A stretch of 38,057 nt of DNA from Desulfovibrio sp. (lineage in GTDB: Bacteria; Desulfobacterota; Desulfovibrionia; Desulfovibrionales; Desulfovibrionaceae). The stretch is taken from the NCBI GenBank assembly GCA_017396005.1, contig JAFQNG010000036.1, forward strand, positions 1 to 38,057, read 5' to 3'. The translations under genes were made by a program, and so were the position numbers. The notes under the pieces were generated by a model. That model did no database searches. It saw nothing but the letters and a program-made list of their open reading frames with translations, and was not told the DNA's origin. Below, piece after piece: positions 15,390 to 23,605 of this stretch; the stretch's first letter is position 1; each line of letters starts with the position of its first letter.

Positions 15390-17786
15390 TTATATAAATT
15401 CCTTAGCCGCTCTCACCGCGCAGACAGCATCGGCGCAATAGGCGTCAGCCCCTATGGCGTCAGCATAGGCCTGAGTTACGGCAGCCCCGCCAACCAGCAC
15501 ACGCATGGGCAGTCCCTGATCCCTGACCAGACGAATAGTATCTTCCATACGTACCATGGTCGTGGTCATCAATGCCGACAGGCCAATGATACGCGCGTTA
15601 TGCTTAACTGCGCAAGCCACAATCTCATGGGCAGGCACATCCTTGCCAGCATCCACTACATCAAAACCATGATTGCCCAACAGCAGCGATACAATTTTCT
15701 TGCCGATATCATGAATATCCCCTTCCACTGTAGCCATAACGATGACAGGCCGCTTTTCGGGGCCACGCGCGGCCTCCAGGAGCGGCTTGAGGTGGGCAAA
15801 GGCCGTTTGCATAGTCTCAGCTGCACGAATCAGCTGCGGCAGAAAGTACTCACGCCGCTCATAACGCATACCCACTTCGGTGATGGAGGGGATAAGCACG
15901 TCCTGCACCAGAGCAAAGGGTTCTGCCCCTGCTGCCAGTTCGGCCTCCAGCAGGGACAGTACATTTTCCTGGTCGCCGTTAAGTACAGCTTCACCCAGAC
16001 TGCTTGCTGCGCTGGCCTGTGAAGAGACACGCGTACCACCATCACAGCCTGCCCTCCACTGGGCATAATTTTCAATAAAATCTTGTGCATGGGCATCATG
16101 CCCACCAAGTACCTGCAGAGCTCCCAGAGCTTCGCGCAATCGTCCGGCAGAAGGGTTGGCAATGCAGGATGTTAGGCCGGCCCCGGCTGCCATACAGAAA
16201 AAAGTGGCGTTTAGCAGCTCGCGTGCGGGCAGACCAAAGGAAATATTGGAAAGACCCAGCGTAGTAGGCAGCCCCTGGGATCGACACCAGCGTGCCATTT
16301 CCAGACACTGTCGACCGCCTTCAGCCTTGGAGGAAACAGCCAGTGCCAAGATATCCACCATGATCAGACGCTTGGGAATCCCCATCGCTTCGGCCTTGAG
16401 CAGCAGAGTCTCTGTGATGGCAATACGTTCACTGGCCGCGACAGGCAACCCGGCCCCCTGCAGAGGGAGAAGAATGAAGGGGGCCCCATAGTCCCGGCAC
16501 AGGGGGCCAAGCACGTCCATACGGTCACCTTCACCGCTGATGGAATTGACCAGGGCAGAACCAGGGCAATAAGGAAGCGCCTGGGCAATAGCTTCAGCAT
16601 TGGATGAATCCAGCGAGAGCGGCAGACCCAGACGAGCGACCAGTCTCTGGGTCAGCTCAGGCAGTATGACTGCCTCATCTACCAGTGGCGCCCCCACATT
16701 TACGTCCAAAACGCATGCACCGTCTGCCGCCTGCTGATCAGCCAGCTGCAGAGCAGTGCTGTAGCGCCCCTCCTGCAGCTCCTGTGTCAGCGTCTGCTTA
16801 CCAGTCGGATTGATACGTTCACCAATAACTACCAGAGGCTCTTCATGCCCAATGCGCACCAGATCTGAACGACTGGTCAGACAAATCCCCCGACAGGAAG
16901 ACGTTTCCAGTACCGTTACATCCTGCCCGCGAACTGCCTGACTGAGAGCAGCCAGGTGCGCCGGAGTTGTACCACAACATCCACCTAACAGGTGAGCACC
17001 GTGCTTTATGAAGGCAGCAGTCTTTTGAGCAAAAGCTTCCGGACCCAGCGGGAAGATCGTCTCACTGCCATGCAGCTCTGGCAAACCGGCATTAGGTTCG
17101 GCCATGACCGGGCAGGCACATACAGAAACCAGCTCCTGCACCACAGGCAACATCTGATCAGGTCCAAGACTGCAGTTGGTGCCCACGACATCAACAGCGA
17201 GATTCTGCATGGTTTCAGCAAAAACAGCAGGGCTTGAACCAGTCAGGCAAAGACCGTGCTCAAATGTCATGGAAACCATGACAGGCAAACGGCATACCTG
17301 ACGGGCAGCTACCACAGCAGCACGAGCTTCGGCCAGATCAAACTGGGTTTCAATAAAAATCAGGTCCACTCCACCAGCCAGAAGACCACCTATCTGGGCA
17401 GCAAACACTTCAATAAGTTCACGCGGCTCTACCTGCCCCAATGGTCTGGCAAAATGACCACTCGGCCCCACATTACCCGCCACAAAGGCAGGCCGCCCGA
17501 CAGCGCGCACAGCTTCACGGGCTACTTCGGCCATACGCCTGTTAAATTCAAAGACCTCAAGCGTTCCAGGTAGTTTAAAACGATTACCACCAAAGGTGCA
17601 GGTAGTCAGAATATCTACCCCGGCCTCCAGATAGGCCGTATGGATACCACGCAGGATCTGCGGGTTTTCCATGCAGAATTCTTCCGGACTCATGCCTGCC
17701 GGCAGTCCGGAAGCCTGCAGCATGGTACCCATCGCTCCATCCAGCAGAAGCGGCCGTCCTGAACGTAGTGCATCTTTGAAGGTCAT
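15390..17786 (-). CDS. metH: Cobalamin-dependent methionine synthase, short form without activation domain
   Basis: A 798-residue enzyme in the order homocysteine S-methyltransferase (about 1-290; zinc ligands Cys205, Cys270, Cys271 in GTNCS and GGCCGTT), pterin/methyltetrahydrofolate domain (about 315-570; GERINPTGK), helical cap (about 600-670) and B12 domain (about 680-798; DIHDIG with cobalt ligand His692). The C-terminal AdoMet-binding reactivation domain of the 1227-residue E. coli enzyme is absent, so oxidised cobalamin must be reduced by another protein. I chose the ATG at 17786 because AGGA lies 8 bases upstream; the frame stays open to 17858. It heads a four-gene operon. Confidence 0.92.
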   Translation of the reverse strand: MTFKDALRSGRPLLLDGAMGTMLQASGLPAGMSPEEFCMENPQILRGIHTAYLEAGVDILTTCTFGGNRFKLPGTLEVFEFNRRMAEVAREAVRAVGRPAFVAGNVGPSGHFARPLGQVEPRELIEVFAAQIGGLLAGGVDLIFIETQFDLAEARAAVVAARQVCRLPVMVSMTFEHGLCLTGSSPAVFAETMQNLAVDVVGTNCSLGPDQMLPVVQELVSVCACPVMAEPNAGLPELHGSETIFPLGPEAFAQKTAAFIKHGAHLLGGCCGTTPAHLAALSQAVRGQDVTVLETSSCRGICLTSRSDLVRIGHEEPLVVIGERINPTGKQTLTQELQEGRYSTALQLADQQAADGACVLDVNVGAPLVDEAVILPELTQRLVARLGLPLSLDSSNAEAIAQALPYCPGSALVNSISGEGDRMDVLGPLCRDYGAPFILLPLQGAGLPVAASERIAITETLLLKAEAMGIPKRLIMVDILALAVSSKAEGGRQCLEMARWCRSQGLPTTLGLSNISFGLPARELLNATFFCMAAGAGLTSCIANPSAGRLREALGALQVLGGHDAHAQDFIENYAQWRAGCDGGTRVSSQASAASSLGEAVLNGDQENVLSLLEAELAAGAEPFALVQDVLIPSITEVGMRYERREYFLPQLIRAAETMQTAFAHLKPLLEAARGPEKRPVIVMATVEGDIHDIGKKIVSLLLGNHGFDVVDAGKDVPAHEIVACAVKHNARIIGLSALMTTTMVRMEDTIRLVRDQGLPMRVLVGGAAVTQAYADAIGADAYCADAVCAVRAAKEFI

Positions 17787-17860
17787 GGCTGCCATCCTAA
17801 TCAGAGGTTTCTCGGGCTGCGGCCATGGCAAGAGCCACGGCTCTCTCATGTGACACACAG

Positions 17861-17894
17861 AAAAAAGAGGCCTGTACTCTGTCGCGTCCTCTTT
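17861..17894 (-). terminator. Terminator-like hairpin in the metH leader
   Basis: On the minus strand AAAGAGG (17894-17888) can pair with CCTCTTT (17870-17864) around a 17-base loop, and the second arm runs into TTTTTT ending at 17861. It lies about 75 bases upstream of the metH start, in the divergent gap shared with the sigma-factor gene. A leader attenuator is possible. The loop is long, so confidence is moderate. Confidence 0.4.
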
Positions 17895-17986
17895 GTGCAG
17901 GAAGTTTTACTGAAAAACATTGAAAAGGACAAACCAAAACTATAGCATGTGCCGTAGCCGTTTGTTCCGAGCGGTAAAGACAACCT

Positions 17987-19105
17987 ATGAGTACGATGAA
18001 AAAAACTACCACTCTGTCCCCCTCCCGTAACAGTAAAACCGAAACCCGTGTATCGTCAGAAACCCTTGGGTCCATGCCCATGAAAGATGATTCTTTTGAA
18101 AAGCTGGAGCTGATGGATGACGACCTGGTTTCGGACGAAGTGTTGGACGTAGACGACAGCCTCGACGACAGTGACAGCTTGGCCCTGGAGGAAGTCGGTG
18201 ATAATCCTTTGCCTGCACCGACCTCATCACGCCTGCCTACGCCTGCCACCGGCCGAGATAGTCTGCACATATACCTGCGGGAAGTAAGTCGCTTTCCCAT
18301 GCTCAAGCCTGAAGAAGAACACGCACTGGCACTGCGTGTACGTGACCATAACGATACTGACGCTGCCTTTCGCCTGGTGTCCTCCCATCTGCGCCTGGTA
18401 GTACGCATCGCTATGGATTTCCAGCGACGCTGGATGCAGAACGTACTGGATCTGGTACAGGAAGGTAATGTAGGACTGATGCGGGCCGTGAACAAATTCG
18501 ACCCGGACAAGGGTATCAAATTCTCCTACTATGCCTCATTCTGGATCAAGGCCTATATTCTTAAGTTCATTATGGATAACTGGCGTATGGTCAAAATAGG
18601 CACTACGCAGGTACAACGCAAACTCTTCTACAATTTGAATCGGGAACGGCAAAAACTCATAGCTCAAGGCTTTGACCCTGACGCAGCCATGCTTTCTGAA
18701 CGACTGGGCGTCAGCGAAGAACAGATTAACGAAATGGACCAGCGCCTGGCCTCCACCGACCTCTCACTCAACGTTCCCGTAGGTGACGACGCGGGTGGGG
18801 CCACACGCATGGATTTCCTCCCTGCTCTGGGTCCGGGTATTGAGGACGATCTGGCCCGGGATGAAATCTCCGGCCTTGTGCGCGCTCAACTGAAAACCAT
18901 TATTCCCAAACTCAACGAAAAAGAAATCTACATCCTCAACAACCGCCTGCTCACGGACGACCCCATAACCTTGCGCGAGATAGGCGAACGGTATAACGTT
19001 ACAAGAGAACGTGTCCGCCAGCTGGAGGCCCGTCTGCTGGAGAAAATCCGTCAGCACCTCACTCTGGATATCAAGGACTTTTCCAACGACTGGATACAGG
19101 CCTGA
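17987..19105 (+). CDS. rpoH: RNA polymerase heat-shock sigma factor (RpoH-type)
   Basis: A 372-residue group 3 sigma factor. Region 1.2/2 starts at DSLHIYLREVSRFPML (about 91-106) and continues through LVQEGNVGLMRAVNKFDPDKGIKFS (core binding and -10 recognition). QVQRKLFYNLN at 208-218 is the RpoH box. Region 4 (about 320-360) carries the helix-turn-helix TLREIGERYNVTRERVRQLE. RpoH directs transcription of chaperone and protease genes. The first 85 residues are an acidic, Ser-rich extension not found in E. coli RpoH (284 residues). The gene starts a long plus-strand run that includes two protease genes (BepA-like and HslV); its stop overlaps the next start as TGATG. The ribosome site is weak and Met4 is an alternative start. 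Confidence 0.9.
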   Translation: MSTMKKTTTLSPSRNSKTETRVSSETLGSMPMKDDSFEKLELMDDDLVSDEVLDVDDSLDDSDSLALEEVGDNPLPAPTSSRLPTPATGRDSLHIYLREVSRFPMLKPEEEHALALRVRDHNDTDAAFRLVSSHLRLVVRIAMDFQRRWMQNVLDLVQEGNVGLMRAVNKFDPDKGIKFSYYASFWIKAYILKFIMDNWRMVKIGTTQVQRKLFYNLNRERQKLIAQGFDPDAAMLSERLGVSEEQINEMDQRLASTDLSLNVPVGDDAGGATRMDFLPALGPGIEDDLARDEISGLVRAQLKTIIPKLNEKEIYILNNRLLTDDPITLREIGERYNVTRERVRQLEARLLEKIRQHLTLDIKDFSNDWIQA

Positions 19106-20886
19106 TGCCCATGCCCGTACGACATGCACGTCTGACTCTTTTCTGTGCCATTTTACTGGTCGCCGCAGCCTCTTTGTCTCTTCTGGGCTGTGGCGGCTGT
19201 GCTGGCACACAAGCAAGGCAGACACAGACGCAATCTTCTGGAGATACGGCCCCCGGGGCCGTATCTCCAGACAGGACTCTGCAGAATGTGCCTGTTCTGC
19301 CTCAGGCAGTAACGCTCAGTCCCAGAGGGGGGGCTACATACAGTTATCTGCTTCTTTTACAGGCCTTTCTGCGGGAAGATGAGGCAGCTTTACTCGATGC
19401 CATCCCCCAGCTCAAAGAAAGCCAGGCACCTCCCCAGACATGGCTTGAGGCTGGTGTGTGGCTGATGGGGCGAAAATCTGCTAATGCCGTCGTCTTTCTC
19501 GAACAGAGCCTGATGGTCTGGCCCGAAGAAGTTTCTCTCAATCTGCTGTGTGCTGAAGCTTTGGCAGAACACAATATGGCGGATCGTGGTGTGGCATTGA
19601 TGCACGGCTTTCTGCAAAAACATCCGAATTCTCTTGATGCCCGCCTAGAGCTGGCCCTGCTGCTGGTCAAAACTCGACAGTTCACAGAGGCTGAAAATCT
19701 GCTGGAATCCGTCAATACTAAGGAGCGTACTCCTCTGGTAGATTATTATCATGCCCGGGCCCTCATCGGTATGGGACGTCAGGCTGAAGCGGTTCCTCTG
19801 CTGCAGAAAACTATCAAGCATATGCCGGATTTTGCAGAAGCCCTGGCCGAGTTGGCCTTCACCTTTGAACAGCTCAACGAACTGAACAAGGCGCGCGATA
19901 CCTATGAAAAACTGGCCAGACTCGATTTCCCTGGTCCAGATCTCCATTTGCGCCTGATCAATCTTTCATTACGCCTGAATCAACCCCAGAAGGCCCTGCA
20001 ATATATGAAGAAAGGGCCAAACAACGACTCTTTCAGGCTCACTGTGGCCAGTATGATGATTGAGAGTCGACACTATCCACATGCGGAAACTCTGCTGAAA
20101 AGTCTCATAACGAAACAACACACTCTGGATGATGCCCATCTCCTCCTGGCAGATCTGACTTGGACTCAGCATCGTAATCTTCAACAATCCCTGGCTTGGC
20201 TTGACAAAGTCTCACCTGACGGCAAAACCTTTGCCCGCGCACTCCTGATGCGGGCTCAGCTTTTGACAGAAGCAGAACAGCATGCCAATGCTCTGGGTGT
20301 ACTGAAGCAAGGCCAGCAGGATTTTGACCATATGTTCGAATTTTTTGAATTCGAGATTCGTCTGCTGGCTGGGCAGCGTAAAATGCCCGAGGCGCTTCTT
20401 GCAGCACGTAAAGCCTGTGAACGCTGGCCGGATAACGGAGATCTTGCGTTTCTGTTTGGCTCACTGCTGGATGAAAACGGTGATAAAAGCAACGCTTTCA
20501 AAGTGATGGAAACTTTAACGGTCAAACAGCCGGATCACTATCAGGCTCTGAACTATGTAGGCTACACGTTAGCCGAGGAAGGTCGAGAGCTTGAACGTGC
20601 CCTGCAAATGCTCGTCAGAGCCAATACTCTTGCGCCTGACCAGGCCTATATTGTAGATTCCCTGGCATGGGTTCTCTACAAGCTGAACCGTAACGAAGAA
20701 GCCTTCACTCAAATCCGCCGGGCTGCGGACCTCAATGATCAAAATGATCCCACTATCTGGGAGCATTATGGCGATATAGCTCTCAGTCTGGGTAAAAAAG
20801 CTGAAGCGCGTAAAGCCTATGAAAAAGCCCTGAAGTTTAAACCTGCCAATAACGAAAGTATCCAACAGCGTTTGTCCCGCCTATGA
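19105..20886 (+). CDS. TPR-repeat lipoprotein
   Basis: A 593-residue protein with a signal peptide and lipobox LLGC (lipidated Cys29), followed by a flexible linker (about 30-75) and then tetratricopeptide repeats to the C-terminus (for example around 200-260, 440-500 and 545-590, with YEKALKFKPAN near the end). Such proteins are protein-protein scaffolds anchored in a membrane facing the periplasm; the partner is unknown. The start overlaps the rpoH stop (TGATG), the end overlaps the LolB-like start (ATGA), so the three are translationally linked. The linker is encoded by a 35-base inverted repeat (19237-19271). Met3 is an alternative start. Confidence 0.85.
   Translation: MPMPVRHARLTLFCAILLVAAASLSLLGCGGCAGTQARQTQTQSSGDTAPGAVSPDRTLQNVPVLPQAVTLSPRGGATYSYLLLLQAFLREDEAALLDAIPQLKESQAPPQTWLEAGVWLMGRKSANAVVFLEQSLMVWPEEVSLNLLCAEALAEHNMADRGVALMHGFLQKHPNSLDARLELALLLVKTRQFTEAENLLESVNTKERTPLVDYYHARALIGMGRQAEAVPLLQKTIKHMPDFAEALAELAFTFEQLNELNKARDTYEKLARLDFPGPDLHLRLINLSLRLNQPQKALQYMKKGPNNDSFRLTVASMMIESRHYPHAETLLKSLITKQHTLDDAHLLLADLTWTQHRNLQQSLAWLDKVSPDGKTFARALLMRAQLLTEAEQHANALGVLKQGQQDFDHMFEFFEFEIRLLAGQRKMPEALLAARKACERWPDNGDLAFLFGSLLDENGDKSNAFKVMETLTVKQPDHYQALNYVGYTLAEEGRELERALQMLVRANTLAPDQAYIVDSLAWVLYKLNRNEEAFTQIRRAADLNDQNDPTIWEHYGDIALSLGKKAEARKAYEKALKFKPANNESIQQRLSRL
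19237..19271. repeat. 35-nt inverted repeat inside the TPR lipoprotein gene
   Basis: The 17-base arm TCTGGAGATACGGCCCC (19237-19253) is followed by one C and then its exact reverse complement (19255-19271). In RNA it would make one of the most stable hairpins in the window. It encodes the linker just after the lipobox. No T-tract follows. Confidence 0.85.
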
Positions 20887-21656
20887 AAAAATTCTTTCTT
20901 CTTTGTAGTCTGCTCATCCTGTGCGCCTGTGCCAGACAGCCTGTGTCGGAAGAACCTCAGCAGGCTGCACCTGCTCTTGCAGCACGCTGGCAGGACTTCC
21001 TGGCTGTCATGCCAGATAATCTTAATCCCTTCCGCCTGCAGTTGAGCCTGCGTTTCGGCCATGAAGGCGATACTCGACGAATCACAGCCCTGTTCTGGGG
21101 TAACGGTGGACGACAGCTGCGACTTGACGTTATGGCTGGTGTTGGTGCTGTGCTGGGCAAAGTTCTGGAAGACGGTGAGCATTTTGTGATATACAGTCCA
21201 CGTGAAAACCAGGCCTATTTTTATCAGGGTGCTTCTGCCCCTCTGCTCAAACTGGGAGTTCCCTTCCCTTTTGGGCTCAAACGACTGGCTGAGCTGCTTA
21301 ATGGTCATTATGCAGGAGCATTCGGGCATGCGTATGTTGACGCCTCTGTTTTGCCCGATGGTCAATGGGCCTACACCCTCCAGGAAAAACCCGGTGGACA
21401 GCTTATCATCAACGAGCATGGCCTGCCTGTTCTCTGGCGGGAGTCTGGACGTAATGGATGGCGCATGGAAATTCTTTACAATGATACAGCCCCACCTCTG
21501 CCCCGCCGTGTGAATCTCAATCATGGTGATGGTTATGGCGGTGTACTGCTGGTCAAGGAACGTGAAAACGGCCTTGCCCCTTTCAGCCTGGAGCAGCTGC
21601 AGCTCAGACTGCCTGACGATGCTCCCTTGCTGCCCCTTTCTCATTTCAAGCCCTAA
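20883..21656 (+). CDS. LolB-like outer membrane lipoprotein
   Basis: A 257-residue lipoprotein with a signal peptide ending in LCAC (lipidated Cys16). The mature part has an N-terminal basic-aromatic stretch, a RLQLSLRFGHEGDTRRITALFWGNGGRQLRLDV beta-rich region of about 40 residues, and later beta strands, like the LolB/LppX/DUF4292 half-barrel fold that handles lipids or lipoproteins at the outer membrane. Direct proof of LolB activity is lacking and similarity is by pattern only. The start overlaps the TPR lipoprotein stop by ATGA, and rpiB follows after 17 bases. Confidence 0.6.
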   Translation: MKKFFLLCSLLILCACARQPVSEEPQQAAPALAARWQDFLAVMPDNLNPFRLQLSLRFGHEGDTRRITALFWGNGGRQLRLDVMAGVGAVLGKVLEDGEHFVIYSPRENQAYFYQGASAPLLKLGVPFPFGLKRLAELLNGHYAGAFGHAYVDASVLPDGQWAYTLQEKPGGQLIINEHGLPVLWRESGRNGWRMEILYNDTAPPLPRRVNLNHGDGYGGVLLVKERENGLAPFSLEQLQLRLPDDAPLLPLSHFKP

Positions 21657-21673
21657 TGAACTAAGGATCATCT

Positions 21674-22108
21674 ATGCAACGCATCCATCTGGCTTCGGAC
21701 CATGCCGGTTTTAATCTGAAGGAAATACTGGCTCGTCATCTCTCCACACTTGGTTACGAGGCTGTCGATGATGGTACGCATTCCACAGCAAGCTGTGACT
21801 ACCCTGTCTTTGCCCACAGGCTCTGTCAGGCTGTCGCTGCAGAAGGTACTTCAGGCATCCTGATATGCGGCACAGGTCTTGGTATGTCCATCGCTGCCAA
21901 TCGCCATACAGAAATTCGTGCAGCTCTCTGCACAACAGAACTGCATGCCCGTATGAGCCGCTGCCATAATAACGCTAACGTCCTCTGCCTGGGGGCACGC
22001 GTTACCGGCGTTGAACTTGCTCTCGCTATCGTGGAGACGTTTCTGGCAACTCCCTTTGAGGGCGGGCGACATCAACGCCGTCTGGATCTGCTCAGTGTCA
22101 GAGCCTGA
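21674..22108 (+). CDS. rpiB: Ribose-5-phosphate isomerase B
   Basis: A 144-residue RpiB/LacAB-family enzyme interconverting ribose 5-phosphate and ribulose 5-phosphate in the non-oxidative pentose phosphate pathway. Motifs seen are LASDHAGF (6-13), the anion hole GILICGTGLGMS with catalytic Cys65, and RCHNNANVLCLG with His98. Length matches the family. AAGGAT precedes the start. Downstream prs uses ribose 5-phosphate, so the cluster places supply and use of that sugar phosphate in one run of genes. Confidence 0.94.
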   Translation: MQRIHLASDHAGFNLKEILARHLSTLGYEAVDDGTHSTASCDYPVFAHRLCQAVAAEGTSGILICGTGLGMSIAANRHTEIRAALCTTELHARMSRCHNNANVLCLGARVTGVELALAIVETFLATPFEGGRHQRRLDLLSVRA

Positions 22109-22140
22109 ATCATCTATGTCTTCAGCTGCAAAGGATAATC

Positions 22141-23592
22141 ATGCAAATTTACAATAGCCTTGGGCGCCGTAAGGAAAAATTCATTCCCCAAAAAGATGGC
22201 CAGGTTACCATGTATGTCTGTGGCATTACAGCCTATGACTACTGTCATATCGGTCATGCCCGCTCGGCCCTGGTTTTTGATGTATTGGCACGCCATCTGC
22301 GCCATACAGGTCTGAGCGTACATTTCGTGCGTAATTTTACCGATGTGGATGACAAAATCATCAATCGCGCCAACAGTGAAGGCCGGGACTGGCGGGAAGT
22401 GGCCAAAACCTATATGACGGCCTTTCATGAAGATATGGATCGTTTGGGTGTCCTGCGTGCTGACGAAGAACCCTGCGCTACAGAGTACATCCCGCAGATA
22501 CAGGCTCTCTGCGCCCGTCTTATAAAAAACGGGCGGGCCTACGTCGTGCCTTCTGGTGACGTTTATTTCAGGGTACGTGAATATGCACCCTACGGGAAGC
22601 TTTCTGGACGCAGTCTTGACGACCTTCAGGCTGGGGCACGTGTAGCGCCTGGCGAAGAGAAGGAAGATCCTCTGGATTTTGCCCTCTGGAAAGCCGCCAA
22701 ACCTGGTGAGCCTTTCTGGGAAAGCCCCTGGGGTAACGGTCGTCCCGGATGGCATATCGAATGCTCGGCCATGAGTGAGCCCTACCTGCCTTTAGATATC
22801 CACGGTGGTGGACAGGATCTGATCTTTCCCCATCATGAAAACGAAATAGCCCAGTCCGAGGCAGCCTGCAGCTGTCAGTTAGCCCGTTATTGGGTGCATA
22901 ACGGCTTTGTACAGATCAATGCTGAAAAAATGTCCAAATCTCTGGGCAATTTCAAGACCATTCGAGACATTTTAAAAAGCTGGCTACCCGAAGCCTTACG
23001 CTTCTTCCTTTTGAGTAAGCATTACCGCAGTCCTATCGACTTCAGCCCAGAAGGTATGGAAGAAGCCGAAAAAGGCCTGCAACGTGTCTATGCATCCCTG
23101 CTGGAAGCAGGCAAGGCCCTGAAACGAACATCATGGAAGAAAACCGCACTGCCTGCCGAGCTGCAAGAGGAATGGACTGCCTTACCTGCTGCCTTTAACG
23201 CGGCTTTGGACGATGACCTGAATACCGCCCAGGCTCTGGGCCAGATATTCTCCCAGGTTCGCATCGTCAATCGCCTGATGGAAGAGAAAAACCTGCGTGC
23301 CTCTGAGGGCACACGTGATATCCTGCAGGACTTTCTGGTACGCGCGCGTCAGTGGGAAGAAGAGCTGGGCCTCTTCGGGCAGGAGCCTGCAGCCTTTATG
23401 GAGGCCCTGCGCAGTATGCGTGCAAACCGCAGACAGCTGGACATGACACGTCTGGAGGTACTGCTGAACCTGCGTTCTGAAGCCCGTGCTAACCGGGATT
23501 TTACCCGCTCCGATGCATTACGGGAAGAGTTGCTTCAGATGGGCGTCACGGTTCGAGACACCCCAGATGGACAAACCTGGGATCTCGAATAA
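22141..23592 (+). CDS. cysS: Cysteinyl-tRNA synthetase
   Basis: A 483-residue class I aminoacyl-tRNA synthetase that charges tRNA-Cys. It shows the zinc-site Cys27 in [10 protein letters not shown], the HIGH motif (36-39), WHIECSAMS and [10 protein letters not shown] supplying the remaining zinc ligands, and the KMSKS loop (263-267). Its C-terminal DALR-like helical domain ends in [21 protein letters not shown], as expected. Length is normal. AAAGGATAATC before the ATG provides the ribosome site. The next gene starts 13 bases after the stop. Confidence 0.96.
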   Translation: MQIYNSLGRRKEKFIPQKDGQVTMYVCGITAYDYCHIGHARSALVFDVLARHLRHTGLSVHFVRNFTDVDDKIINRANSEGRDWREVAKTYMTAFHEDMDRLGVLRADEEPCATEYIPQIQALCARLIKNGRAYVVPSGDVYFRVREYAPYGKLSGRSLDDLQAGARVAPGEEKEDPLDFALWKAAKPGEPFWESPWGNGRPGWHIECSAMSEPYLPLDIHGGGQDLIFPHHENEIAQSEAACSCQLARYWVHNGFVQINAEKMSKSLGNFKTIRDILKSWLPEALRFFLLSKHYRSPIDFSPEGMEEAEKGLQRVYASLLEAGKALKRTSWKKTALPAELQEEWTALPAAFNAALDDDLNTAQALGQIFSQVRIVNRLMEEKNLRASEGTRDILQDFLVRARQWEEELGLFGQEPAAFMEALRSMRANRRQLDMTRLEVLLNLRSEARANRDFTRSDALREELLQMGVTVRDTPDGQTWDLE

Positions 23593-23605
23593 AAGGGGCT
23601 GTCAC

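Noticed and set aside
14952..16022. 356-codon open frame on the plus strand opposite tlpA-like and metH
   Set aside because: Spans two unrelated genes on the other strand and has no recognisable domain.
17787..17986. Cobalamin or SAM/SAH riboswitch before metH
   Set aside because: I find no B12-box-like or S-box-like conserved elements in this short gap; only the terminator-like hairpin is visible.
23486..23605. Upstream extension of the M48 protease frame by 40 codons
   Set aside because: It overlaps the cysS C-terminus, has no ribosome site, and would bury the signal peptide behind a hydrophilic tail.
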